Below are positions 15,117 through 23,399 of a stretch of DNA of 34,251 nucleotides, piece by piece. This stretch comes from Prevotella sp. Its GTDB lineage: Bacteria; Bacteroidota; Bacteroidia; Bacteroidales; Bacteroidaceae. The notes under the pieces are model-generated. The model searched no databases. It worked only from the letters and a program-made list of their open reading frames with translations, and was not told the DNA's origin. Where the stretch lies: positions 1-34,251 of the forward strand of contig JAEEXN010000024.1 of NCBI GenBank assembly GCA_016291595.1. Reading direction: 5' to 3'. The stretch's first letter is position 1, and each line of letters opens with the position of its first letter. A program made the translations under genes and the position numbers.

Positions 15117-15442
15117 TTTATAAAGATTATGCATCCAACACATCAAATCACATCTTTATGATGCGTGTTCTCTAATTAATGCCTTGTTGGGTTGTAACTG
15201 ATAGACTAATTAAGTTCTAATTGATGCCTGATTACACTCTGATTGATGACTAATTAAAGTGCATTTAATGGCTAGTTGAATGATAATTAGGCATCAATTG
15301 GAAACTGATAATCTGTCAATGACTCGTTAAGCAAAAAACTCAATAATAATTATAGTGAGCCCTACATTTTTCATGTATTGAGCTCACTATAACTATGCAA
15401 ATACTCCGTACCCTTGCACCTTAGTGCTTGAGTAAAGACAAA
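15117..15442. other. intergenic region with degenerate AT-rich repeats and a hairpin
   Basis: No gene is visible in these 326 bases between convergent genes. Between about 15171 and 15330 the sequence is built of varied short motifs (TCTAATTAATGCC, TCTAATTGATGCC, GACTAATTAAGT, GACTAATTAAAG) spaced roughly one or two helical turns apart. AATTGATGCCT near 15219 has its reverse complement AGGCATCAATT near 15288. Confidence 0.5.
15350..15392. terminator. two-part hairpin, likely bidirectional terminator
   Basis: TTATAGTGAGC (15350-15360) pairs perfectly with GCTCACTATAA (15382-15392). Inside, TACAT (15363-15367) pairs with ATGTA (15373-15377) around TTTTC. There is no T-run on either side. The position between mnmA and the convergent gene ending at 15443 suggests termination. 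Confidence 0.55.
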
Positions 15443-15709
15443 TCATTCTTTTTCTTCCTTGTGAGGGTCAGGATGTACGTATGCATTCTGGTTGATGCGC
15501 TGATACTTCTCGCAAAGTGTTACCAGATAATTATACTTTTCCATCCTTTCGGGTGGCATAGCGCCACGTGCGGCAAGTTTTCGATTATACTTTAGCCAGT
15601 TAACCATGCGCAAATCCTCCGTGAAATACTTAGAAGGACGTCTTTTGTAAATGTGCAAGTAGCCTACAATCTGTAGGAACATAGCTTCCCATCTGTCTTT
15701 GTTACGCAT
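15443..15709 (-). CDS. small basic protein resembling a helicase-associated (HA) domain
   Basis: 88 residues, no signal peptide. The spacing W8-x(n)-Y17, then P-S-K-Y-F-T-E-D-L-R-M-V-N-W-L-K-Y-N-R-K, then P-P-E-R-M-E-K-Y-N-Y-L resembles the HA domain found in repeats behind some bacterial helicases, where W..QR and L..eR..L are conserved. HA domains are thought to bind nucleic acid. A free single copy is unusual. It is the last gene of the lysS-to-HAD run, 19 bases after the HAD gene, with a charged C-terminus (H-K-E-E-K-E). Family call is tentative. Confidence 0.55.
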   Translation of the reverse strand: MRNKDRWEAMFLQIVGYLHIYKRRPSKYFTEDLRMVNWLKYNRKLAARGAMPPERMEKYNYLVTLCEKYQRINQNAYVHPDPHKEEKE

Positions 15710-15728
15710 AATAAGTAGTAATTATGAA

Positions 15729-16460
15729 TTAAAATAGTTCTTTTAGTTTTTCCCATTCGTCTCGTAATGCCGTCATGCGGCCGAAAATGAGGTTAGCACC
15801 TTCATTCAAGAGCATCTCATCAGGCAGTGGACCTGTATTTACGGCTATGGTGAACGCTTTTGCCGCTACTGCAGCTCTGACGCCCAGAGGGGCATTCTCA
15901 ATCACAATTGCCTCCCATGGTAACACACCGCATTTTCGCATGCCTGCTAAATAGGGTGCGGGATTTGGCTTTCCCTGTGAGACATCGAAACTGGTAACAA
16001 TCTTCTTGCGGTCAAGCAGGTCTGGAAAGGCTTTCTCCAACTGGTCGAGTAGCGTATGCTGGCCACTTCCTGTAACAATGCCTATGGCTAAGCCGTCATT
16101 CTTGATTTTCCGCATAAGTTGCTCTACGCCTTCCATCTTACGAGCGGGCGGACATTGTGCAAAGCGTTCCGTCTTCATTCGGTAAAGCCGGGTAGCCTCA
16201 TTGTCCGTCAACTCCCGTTGCCATTGCTGTCGGGCAAGCAATTGGATTGTCTCAATTCCGCGCATTCCCTCATACCGGTATGCGTCGTTGTAGGACATGT
16301 CCAGCCCGCACGACTTCATGGACTCATGCCACGAAACTGCATGGAGCGGCATACTGTCGAACAAGACACCATCCATGTCGAAAAGCACGGCCTTGGGATG
16401 GAAGGCCTCAAAGCCGTGCTTCTGTAGATACTGTTGAATGTTTGATGCGTAATCCATCAT
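15729..16460 (-). CDS. HAD-IA family phosphatase, beta-phosphoglucomutase-like
   Basis: 243 residues. Motif I is V-L-F-D-M-D-G-V-L-F-D-S-M near residues 25-37, motif II T-G-S-G near 131, and motif III/IV G-K-P-N-P-A-P-Y-L then I-E-N-A-P-L-G-V. The small helical cap between motifs I and II is that of the beta-PGM and sugar-phosphatase group. The substrate is unknown; a sugar phosphate is likely given that it overlaps pgi. Its ATG shares one base with the pgi stop codon (TAATG), so translation is probably coupled. A second ATG follows directly. Confidence 0.85.
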   Translation of the reverse strand: MMDYASNIQQYLQKHGFEAFHPKAVLFDMDGVLFDSMPLHAVSWHESMKSCGLDMSYNDAYRYEGMRGIETIQLLARQQWQRELTDNEATRLYRMKTERFAQCPPARKMEGVEQLMRKIKNDGLAIGIVTGSGQHTLLDQLEKAFPDLLDRKKIVTSFDVSQGKPNPAPYLAGMRKCGVLPWEAIVIENAPLGVRAAVAAKAFTIAVNTGPLPDEMLLNEGANLIFGRMTALRDEWEKLKELF

Positions 16461-17818
16461 TAAGCCTCGCTGGCAAGTCTCTCCTTGATGGCTTTTGAGT
16501 CAGCTTCGTAACCAGGCTTGTCAAGCAGGGCAAACATGTTTTTCTTGTAAGCCTCTACTCCTGGCTGGTTAAATGGGTTAACACCGAGGATGTTTCCACT
16601 GATACCACAACCAATCTCGAAGAAGTAGATGAGTTGGCCAATGTAGTACTCGTTCAGCTTCGGCATGGAGATGCGGATGTTGGGAACGCCACCGTCGACA
16701 TGTGCCAGACGTGTTCCAAGTTCTGCCATCTTGTTTACCTCATCAACACGCTTGCCGGCAAGGAAATTCAGTCCGTCAAGGTTTTCCTCATCTTCGGGGA
16801 AGAGCAGCTTTTGGTTTGGCTCCTCTACGCTAATCACTGTCTCGAAAATGGTCCTCTCACCGTCTTGAATCCATTGTCCCATAGAGTGCAAATCAGTAGT
16901 AAAGTCGCAGCTTGCGGGGAAGATACCCTTCTTGTCCTTACCTTCACTCTCGCCGTAGAGCTGTTTCCACCACTCACTCATGAAATGGAGTTTGGGTTGG
17001 TAGTTTACCATAATTTCGATCTTTTTGCCGCCTTCGTTGTAAAGGCCGTTGCGTACGGCCGCATATTGTGCTGCAATATTCTCCTCGAAAGGAACGTCCT
17101 TGCCACAAGCTTTCTCCATCTCCTGTGCACCAGCAACCAACTGTTTGATGTCAAAACCTGCACAAGCGATAGGTAGTAGTCCTACCGGCGTGAGAACCGA
17201 GAAACGTCCACCCACATTGTCGGGAATGATGAATGATGTGTAGCCCTCTTTGTCTGCGCACGTGCGAGCAGCACCTTTCTTCGCATCGGTAATTGCTACG
17301 ATAACTTTCTTGGCTTCATCTTTTCCGCGCTGAGCCTCACATTGCTTCTTCAGCAAACGGAAAGACAGTGCTGTTTCAGTGGTAGTACCAGACTTTGAGA
17401 TATTGATGACGCCAAATTTTTTGTCTGCCAGATAGGCTGTAAGCTCGGCAAGATAATCCTCACCAATATTGTTGCCGGCAAATAAAATGGTAGGATTGTT
17501 CTTGTCCTGAACCAACCATGCGAATGAGTTGCCCAATGCCTCAATGACTGCACGTGCACCTAGATAGCTGCCACCGATACCGGCAACAACCACAACCTCA
17601 CAGTTCTCGCGCAACACTTGCGCACATGCCTGCAACTCGTCAAGGAATTCAGGCGTGATAGATGATGGCAGATGCAACCATCCAAGGAAATCATTACCCG
17701 GACATGTGCCGTTCTCTAAAGCCAGCAGAGCTTCTTTTACCTTAGGCTCATAAGCCTTCACAGCTCCATCCTGCAAAAAGCAGGCAGCCTTTGTGATGTC
17801 AAGATTAATATTCTTCAT
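16460..17818 (-). CDS. pgi: glucose-6-phosphate isomerase
   Basis: A 452-residue phosphoglucose isomerase of the shorter bacterial type, interconverting glucose 6-phosphate and fructose 6-phosphate. Visible marks are [10 protein letters not shown] near residue 80, the sugar-phosphate-binding S-K-S-G-T-T-T-E near 141, G-G-R-F-S-V-L near 203 and H-S-M-G-Q near 310. It lies between the cytidylate-kinase-like gene and the HAD phosphatase gene, all on the minus strand. Confidence 0.95.
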   Translation of the reverse strand: MKNINLDITKAACFLQDGAVKAYEPKVKEALLALENGTCPGNDFLGWLHLPSSITPEFLDELQACAQVLRENCEVVVVAGIGGSYLGARAVIEALGNSFAWLVQDKNNPTILFAGNNIGEDYLAELTAYLADKKFGVINISKSGTTTETALSFRLLKKQCEAQRGKDEAKKVIVAITDAKKGAARTCADKEGYTSFIIPDNVGGRFSVLTPVGLLPIACAGFDIKQLVAGAQEMEKACGKDVPFEENIAAQYAAVRNGLYNEGGKKIEIMVNYQPKLHFMSEWWKQLYGESEGKDKKGIFPASCDFTTDLHSMGQWIQDGERTIFETVISVEEPNQKLLFPEDEENLDGLNFLAGKRVDEVNKMAELGTRLAHVDGGVPNIRISMPKLNEYYIGQLIYFFEIGCGISGNILGVNPFNQPGVEAYKKNMFALLDKPGYEADSKAIKERLASEA

Positions 17819-17854
17819 TATTAATGTTTAGGGATTAAATTTTTAAGTTCTTGT

Positions 17855-18505
17855 TTATTTACTTTTGTCGATGTAGTCCATGATCAGTTCAACAGCATCG
17901 TCCTCGTCTAACTCTGCCATGTTGATAACGAGATCGTAGTTGCGTGTGTCATAACGGGATGTACCAGCATATTTCTTAACGTAGTTGTCACGCCACTTGT
18001 CAACCTTGTTAATGTCTTTTTCTGCCTGCTCACGAGTTAGACCTTGCTTTTCCATAACTCTCTCGATGCGCTTTTTCATTGGAGCCTGAATAAGGATGCT
18101 AATGTGATTGGGGTGAGCCTTGAGCACGAAGAAAGCACTACGTCCTGCAATAACGCATGACTCTCCGTAACCAATCTCGCGTAACACTTGAGCCTCAGTG
18201 TTGAACACATCATCAGTAGTAATCAACTCTGGCTCGTCTTGCGTATTTACCTTATAGTATTGTGCCTTAGCGGTATCATAATAAGGAACAATTTTCCGCT
18301 GGAAATCAGACCACCAGTTGCCCTTATTGCCTTTCAGTTTCTCAATTTCTTGAGTAGTAAGATGGTACTCTGCTGTCAATGCCTTAATAACGGCCTTGTC
18401 ATAGAATTCTACACCCAGGCGCTCTGCCAATTTCTCACCAACCGTTCGTCCGCCAGATCCCAGTTCGCGATTGATGGTAATTACAAATTGTTCTGTCTTT
18501 TTCAT
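17855..18505 (-). CDS. cytidylate kinase-like family protein
   Basis: 216 residues. The P-loop region reads I-N-R-E-L-G-S-G-G-R-T-V-G (residues 10-22) followed by L-A-E-R-L-G-V-E-F-Y-D-K, the pattern of the cytidylate-kinase-like (AAA_26) family rather than of true Cmk. A C-A-V-I-A-G-R-S-A type segment and R-I-E-R-V, R-D-N-Y-V-K-K-Y nucleotide-binding arginines are present. The family has uncertain substrates, and a nucleotide kinase activity is likely. It sits between gpsA and pgi with a 40-base gap on one side and 36 on the other. Confidence 0.83.
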   Translation of the reverse strand: MKKTEQFVITINRELGSGGRTVGEKLAERLGVEFYDKAVIKALTAEYHLTTQEIEKLKGNKGNWWSDFQRKIVPYYDTAKAQYYKVNTQDEPELITTDDVFNTEAQVLREIGYGESCVIAGRSAFFVLKAHPNHISILIQAPMKKRIERVMEKQGLTREQAEKDINKVDKWRDNYVKKYAGTSRYDTRNYDLVINMAELDEDDAVELIMDYIDKSK

Positions 18506-18545
18506 AATTGTATATTTTTGTTGGATTATTAATGTTTACTAATTA

Positions 18546-19541
18546 TCATCTGAAAGAGTCTGTGAGAAGTTTGATCTCAATTTGAGGTGAAATGCGTTCA
18601 TATAATATATTATACACTGCGTCGAGAATTGGCATGTTCACATGCATGTGGCGGTTAATCTCCTTCATACATTTCGTACCGAAGTAACCTTCTGCAATCA
18701 TCTCCATCTCAATCTGTGCTGACTTAACCGAGTAGCCTTTTCCTATCATCGTTCCAAAAGTACGGTTACGCGAGAAGTTTGAATATCCTGTGACAAGCAG
18801 GTCGCCAATATAGACACTGTCGTAGACGCTCCGTTCAATAGGATGAATAGCCGTTAGGAAACGCGACATTTCCTGAACGGCATTCGACATAAGAACTGCC
18901 TGGAAATTGTCTCCATACTTCAAACCAGAGCAAATGCCTGCAGCAATGGCATAAACATTCTTTAAAACGCTAGAGTACTCTATTCCAATAACGTCGAGGC
19001 TGGTTTTTGTCTTAATGTAATCACTCGACAACACCTGCGTAAATGCCTTGGCCTTTTCCTGATCAGAACAGCCCACCGTGAGATAGCTTAAACGCTCCAG
19101 TGCCACTTCCTCTGCATGGCTGGGTCCGCCTATACATGCAAGATTATCATAGGGAACATCGTAAACCTGATGGAAATACTCTGAGCAAGACAGGTTCTCG
19201 TCAGGCACAATACCTTTAATAGCCGTTACCACAAACTTATCGCGAATGCGGGTCTTTAGTTTTCTCAGATGGTTTTTCAGATAGGGCGATGGCGTGACAA
19301 ACACAAGTGTATCGTATGCCTCAACAATTTTGTTGATGTCGCTTGAAAACCATATCTCGTCCATGTTGAAACGCACACTGGTCAAGTAGGCGGGATTGTG
19401 TCCCACACGCTTGAAATCCTCGATACGGTCATCACGCCGCATATACCATCCGATGTGGTGTGTATGCCCCACAACAATCTTGGCAATGGCCGTAGCCCAA
19501 CTTCCGCCGCCAATAATAGCTATTTTTCCGCAATCAAACAT
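18546..19541 (-). CDS. gpsA: NAD(P)-dependent glycerol-3-phosphate dehydrogenase
   Basis: 331 residues. The Rossmann motif is G-G-G-S-W-A-T-A near residue 11. A-I-K-G-I near 108, G-G-P-S-H-A-E-E near 138 and the K-N-V-Y-A-I-A-A-G active-site segment near 190 match GpsA. It makes sn-glycerol 3-phosphate for phospholipid synthesis. It follows lysS by 24 bases, an adjacency I know from other Bacteroidales. Confidence 0.94.
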   Translation of the reverse strand: MFDCGKIAIIGGGSWATAIAKIVVGHTHHIGWYMRRDDRIEDFKRVGHNPAYLTSVRFNMDEIWFSSDINKIVEAYDTLVFVTPSPYLKNHLRKLKTRIRDKFVVTAIKGIVPDENLSCSEYFHQVYDVPYDNLACIGGPSHAEEVALERLSYLTVGCSDQEKAKAFTQVLSSDYIKTKTSLDVIGIEYSSVLKNVYAIAAGICSGLKYGDNFQAVLMSNAVQEMSRFLTAIHPIERSVYDSVYIGDLLVTGYSNFSRNRTFGTMIGKGYSVKSAQIEMEMIAEGYFGTKCMKEINRHMHVNMPILDAVYNILYERISPQIEIKLLTDSFR

Positions 19542-19565
19542 GGTATCGGTTTTTGAGTTCCTATT

Positions 19566-21344
19566 TTATAGGCTATTACTCTTTTCAATCCATTCCTGCA
19601 CTTCAGCAACACTCGGTTTCTGTATGTCGAGTTTGTATTTCTTCACGATATCACCGATCTTCTGCTGCAGGCCCTGCGCTTTCTCTTCACGGATATTCTG
19701 AATAAGATTGAAGCCGGCTTTGCGCAAGACGGGTATCCATTCTTCAGTAACGCCAATCGACTGCCATTCCTGAGCACTGCTTTGGGGAGCCTTTTTCTCC
19801 GGTTTCATCTGTGGGAAGAACAATACTTCTTGGATGAATGTCTTTCCTGTCATGAGCATCACAAGACGGTCGATGCCAATACCAATACCGCTTGTCGGTG
19901 GCATTCCGTACTGCAAGGCACGCAGAAAGTCCTGATCTATAATCATGGCCTCGTCGTCTCCCTTGTCAGCTAATTTCATTTGCTCCACGAAACGTTCCTC
20001 CTGGTCAATCGGGTCATTTAGCTCCGAATAGGCATTAGCCAGCTCTTTACCATTTACCATCAGTTCGAAACGTTCAGTGAGTCCAGGCTTTGAACGGTGC
20101 ATCTTCGTCAACGGTGACATCTCCACAGGATAGTCTGTAATAAATGTAGGCTGGATAAATGTTCCTTCACAGAACTCGCCAAAGAGCTCGTCGATGAGTT
20201 TTCCCTTGCCCATGGTCTCGTCAACCTCCATCTGTTTACTTAGGCAGAATGCACGGATTTCCTCCTCAGTCTTACCTTCGCAGTCAAATCCCGTTTTTTC
20301 CTTGATAGCATCAAGAATGGGCAGTCGGCGATACGGCGCCTTGAAGGATATTATGTTTCCGTCAATCTCGCGCTCAGGCTTTCCATTCACGGCGATACAG
20401 ATTGTCTCAAGCAATTTTTCTGTGAACGACATCATCCAATTGTAGTCCTTGTACTGCACATATAGCTCCATACAGGTAAACTCCGGATTATGGTTACGGT
20501 CCATACCCTCATTGCGGAAGTTCTTTCCTATTTCGTAAACTCCCTCAAATCCACCCACGATGAGTCGTTTCAAGTATAGTTCGGTGGCGATACGCATGTA
20601 CATATCCTGATCGAGAGCGTTGAAATGGGTAATGAAGGGTCGGGCAGAGGCTCCTCCTGCAATCATCTGGAGGGTAGGGGTCTCCACCTCTGTATATCCG
20701 GCATCATCCAAAACCCGGCGCATGGTGCGCAATACAGTTGCACGTTGTAGGAAGGTGTCTTTTACCCCATCGTTTACCACCAAATCTACATAGCGTTGGC
20801 GGTAACGCAATTCCGGATCATCAAATTTGTCGTAGGCAACTCCGTCTTTGTATTTTACGATAGGTAGAGGTTTCAGTGATTTTGAGAGAAGTGTCAATTC
20901 CTTGGCATGCACTGACAACTCCCCCGTCTTGGTACGGAAAACGAATCCCTTCACACCAATAAAGTCGCCAATGTCCAACAGTTTCTTAAACACGACGTTA
21001 TACATATCCTTATTCTCGTCAGGACAGATGTCATCGCGGGTAATATATACCTGTATCCTGCCTTTCGAGTCCTGAATCTCGGCAAACGAAGCTTTTCCCA
21101 TTACACGGCGGCTCATCATCCGACCGGCAATACTTACTTGTGGCAGTTTCTCTGAGGCGATAGGTTCCTCACCCTCAGGCGCGTCAACCGTCCATTCGCC
21201 ATTATCGACCTTATCCTTTATCTCAGTGCTGAAAGCATTTGTCTTATACTCGGCTGCCGGATAGGGATTGATACCCATCTGTCGCAGTTGCTGCAAGCTC
21301 TCACGCCTGCCAATTTCCTGTTCACTCAGTTCTAGTACGTTCAT
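19566..21344 (-). CDS. lysS: lysyl-tRNA synthetase (class II) with C-terminal extension
   Basis: 592 residues. The OB-fold anticodon-binding domain spans about residues 65-180 (A-G-R-M-M-S-R-R ... F-A-E-I-Q-D). Class II motif 2 is F-R-N-E-G-M-D-R-N-H-N-P-E-F-T and motif 3 G-I-G-I-G-I-D-R-L. E. coli LysS (about 505 residues) ends shortly after motif 3. Here about 80 residues follow, including W-I-P-V-L-R-K-A-G-F-N and a helical stretch ending V-Q-E-W-I-E-K. I believe such an extension is common in Bacteroidota. It is first in the minus-strand run lysS-gpsA-cytidylate-kinase-like-pgi. Confidence 0.95.
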   Translation of the reverse strand: MNVLELSEQEIGRRESLQQLRQMGINPYPAAEYKTNAFSTEIKDKVDNGEWTVDAPEGEEPIASEKLPQVSIAGRMMSRRVMGKASFAEIQDSKGRIQVYITRDDICPDENKDMYNVVFKKLLDIGDFIGVKGFVFRTKTGELSVHAKELTLLSKSLKPLPIVKYKDGVAYDKFDDPELRYRQRYVDLVVNDGVKDTFLQRATVLRTMRRVLDDAGYTEVETPTLQMIAGGASARPFITHFNALDQDMYMRIATELYLKRLIVGGFEGVYEIGKNFRNEGMDRNHNPEFTCMELYVQYKDYNWMMSFTEKLLETICIAVNGKPEREIDGNIISFKAPYRRLPILDAIKEKTGFDCEGKTEEEIRAFCLSKQMEVDETMGKGKLIDELFGEFCEGTFIQPTFITDYPVEMSPLTKMHRSKPGLTERFELMVNGKELANAYSELNDPIDQEERFVEQMKLADKGDDEAMIIDQDFLRALQYGMPPTSGIGIGIDRLVMLMTGKTFIQEVLFFPQMKPEKKAPQSSAQEWQSIGVTEEWIPVLRKAGFNLIQNIREEKAQGLQQKIGDIVKKYKLDIQKPSVAEVQEWIEKSNSL

Positions 21345-21378
21345 ATTCTTTTTTTATCTCAAAAATCAATAATTTTGG

Positions 21379-21410
21379 CAAAGATACTAAATTTTTGCTT
21401 AAACGAGAAA
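21379..21410 (-). promoter_or_regulatory. promoter of lysS
   Basis: Minus strand: TTTC (21410-21407, three of four consensus bases), 20 bases, TATCTTTG (21386-21379). The ATG at 21344 lies 34 bases beyond the -7 element. Confidence 0.6.
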
Positions 21411-21550
21411 GAAAGAAGCTAGTTTCTTTATTTGAGTTTGAAGAAATCATTCAAAAAACGAGTGTTGTGAGTGAAAACGATGTTTATTCTCTACATTTTC
21501 AATGTCATTGTGAACTGCATCTTTTTAGCAAGACAAATTTCATGAACAGT

Positions 21551-22639
21551 TCAGCTATGCAGAAGCCGGCGCATGGTATCAAGTTTAGCCTCTGTCTCTT
21601 CCCATTCCATCTGCTCCACACTGTCGCGCAATAAACCGCCTCCAGCGTATAGTTGGCAGCAATCATCTTTGATTTCCATGCATCGTAATGACACAAACAA
21701 ATGGGTTTCTCCTTGTGGGTGAATAGGCCCTGCAAAACCACTATAATATCGACGTTGTGCATATTCATTGCGTAGGATGAACTGCCAAGCCTCACGCTTA
21801 GGTAGTCCACATACGGCTGGTGTCGGATGTAATGCTTGAATCAGGCTCCCCAGTTGGTCGGTGTCGGGAAGTGTGAAACTAAAATCACTGCGCAGATGTA
21901 CCAAATGACCTGCTCGGGCTGTATAAGGGCCTTGTTCATCAATGCTGCTGGCGAAGTGTTCCAATGTCTCAATCATATAGGTAGCAACATAGCGTTGCTC
22001 CTGAATATTCTTTGAGTTCCAGGCAATATGGGCTTTTTCCTCTTGAGCTTCGTTGGCACTGTGTAGAGGATTGTCGAAAATCAGTTGGTCGTCACGCAGT
22101 TGCATAGTTCCTGCTAGTGCGATAGTCCGCCATTGCTGGCCGTCACCTTCAAGCAGGATTTCAGGTGTTGCCATCAACCAAGTGCCACTTGCTGGTGTGG
22201 AGACCAATGCAATAAAAAGACGAGGATACTGTCTGCATGCTTTCAGAAACAACAGCTCTGCGTCTGTTTGCTGATCTATCTTTATGTCATCACGCCTTGC
22301 TAAGACAAGCTTTCGGAAAGCGCCTGTGCAAAGCTGGGCATGAAAACTCGCGAAATCTATATGGTACGAAAGTGTTGGCTGTAGGGTGTTTGGCAATAAT
22401 TCTGTATTGCTTCCTTTCGCCTTCATCCACGCTCCGTCATCTTTCACATTCTCTTCTACCTCATCGGGCTGTAACAGTAGTAGCGGACAGTCGTCTGTAA
22501 TGGCGAAGGGAGCGAAAACAAATCCGTCGCGTCCGTCCAACTCCGCATAGGAGTGCAGGCGAAGCGGCTCGCTTTGATGCTGCACCAGCTTGGTATATGT
22601 TTCTGCATATGGCAGCCGATAGTAAGCATAACTATTCAT
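21551..22639 (-). CDS. menF: isochorismate synthase
   Basis: A 362-residue chorismate-binding enzyme. A-L-A-G-T-M near residue 182 and the C-terminal stretch C-G-L-P-K-R-E-A ... R-R-Y-Y-S-G-F-A-G-P with L-Y-A-G-G-G-L-L match MenF/EntC. It converts chorismate to isochorismate, the first committed step to menaquinone. Chorismate links it to the aromatic operon in this window. Its start overlaps the end of the upstream thioesterase gene by 4 bases (ATGA), implying coupled translation. Confidence 0.92.
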   Translation of the reverse strand: MNSYAYYRLPYAETYTKLVQHQSEPLRLHSYAELDGRDGFVFAPFAITDDCPLLLLQPDEVEENVKDDGAWMKAKGSNTELLPNTLQPTLSYHIDFASFHAQLCTGAFRKLVLARRDDIKIDQQTDAELLFLKACRQYPRLFIALVSTPASGTWLMATPEILLEGDGQQWRTIALAGTMQLRDDQLIFDNPLHSANEAQEEKAHIAWNSKNIQEQRYVATYMIETLEHFASSIDEQGPYTARAGHLVHLRSDFSFTLPDTDQLGSLIQALHPTPAVCGLPKREAWQFILRNEYAQRRYYSGFAGPIHPQGETHLFVSLRCMEIKDDCCQLYAGGGLLRDSVEQMEWEETEAKLDTMRRLLHS

Positions 22640-23067
22640 TCCGTTTTTTCCTTTTTAGGATTGATAATGTAGTTTGTGACATGAACGACACTAATAATGT
22701 CGCCACTTGAGTCGGAAATCTCAACGTTCCATACATGCAGAGTGCGTCCTTTTTGAACAAGATGGGCCTTAGCTGTCACCGTATCTCCTTCGGCAACTGC
22801 TTTCACATGACTGCCGCTGACACTGATACCCACACAAATTTTGCCTGGACAGAGCGACGATGAGCCTACCCCCGCTACATTCTCTGCCAGTGCCAGTGAG
22901 GCACCTCCACTCAGAAAACCAAAGGGTTGCCGATTTCGTTCATCCACTTTCATCGTAGCCATGCACAAATCGTCATCGGGAGTGGAAATGAAGTTCATAC
23001 CCAAAGCAGTAGAGAGGTTGGGTTGCCGCTCGACAATTTCTTTGATGCGTTCAACATTCATAGTCAT
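22636..23067 (-). CDS. menI: hotdog-fold thioesterase, probable DHNA-CoA hydrolase
   Basis: A 143-residue PaaI/YbgC-type hotdog thioesterase: Q-P-F-G-F-L-S-G-G-A-S-L-A-L-A-E-N with G-S-S-S, then V-G-I-S-V-S-G-S-H-V-K and the R-T-L-H-V-W-N-V strand. Directly before menF with a 4-base overlap, it most likely hydrolyses 1,4-dihydroxy-2-naphthoyl-CoA in menaquinone synthesis. The specific function is inferred from the context. The frame is open further upstream to 23100, but that stretch contains the promoter -7 element, so I start at ATG 23067. ATG 23061 is the alternative and matches the usual M-N-x-E-R-I-K-E start. Confidence 0.82.
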   Translation of the reverse strand: MTMNVERIKEIVERQPNLSTALGMNFISTPDDDLCMATMKVDERNRQPFGFLSGGASLALAENVAGVGSSSLCPGKICVGISVSGSHVKAVAEGDTVTAKAHLVQKGRTLHVWNVEISDSSGDIISVVHVTNYIINPKKEKTE

Positions 23068-23077
23068 TAGTTTTCTG

Positions 23078-23109
23078 CAAAAGTAATCAAAAAAAAACAA
23101 AAAAACAAA
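23078..23109 (-). promoter_or_regulatory. promoter of menI-menF
   Basis: Minus strand: TTTG (23109-23106), 20 bases, TACTTTTG (23085-23078), an exact consensus match. The ATG at 23067 begins 10 bases past the -7 element, so the leader is about 5 bases. Confidence 0.72.
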
Positions 23110-23399
23110 CTATTCTTCTAAAAGATGTTAATCGGTGTCGATATGTTGAGAAGTTTTGTGTTATTTAGTTGGATAAAAATGGAAATGGTATAAATGACGG
23201 CCCATTTGAGCGATAGTTCTGGAGGCTCTAGAAGAAAGTTCACAACACAGGTTGTATCTATGGTGCTGACAGGACTTTAACAGAACACATTGCATAAAAA
23301 ATGACACTCCGATAGTAGCTAATGCTTTCCCGTTACTGTTCAATTGACTCATTTGCTTAAGTCGAAAGCCATTCAAAAAAGTAAAAAACTAAGAGAATA
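23110..23399. other. intergenic region upstream of the outer-membrane receptor
   Basis: About 290 bases between the divergent menI promoter and the receptor gene. I see no convincing gene, repeat or consensus promoter. TGTATCTATG near 23250 is a one-mismatch -7 candidate without a -33 partner. A purine-rich AACTAAGAGAATA precedes the receptor ATG. Confidence 0.4.

Noticed and set aside
16634..17176. 180-codon plus-strand open frame within pgi
   Set aside because: Antisense to conserved pgi sequence; no domain or initiation signals.
23161..23376. 71-codon minus-strand open frame upstream of the receptor gene
   Set aside because: No signal peptide, motif or promoter, and a composition typical of non-coding sequence.
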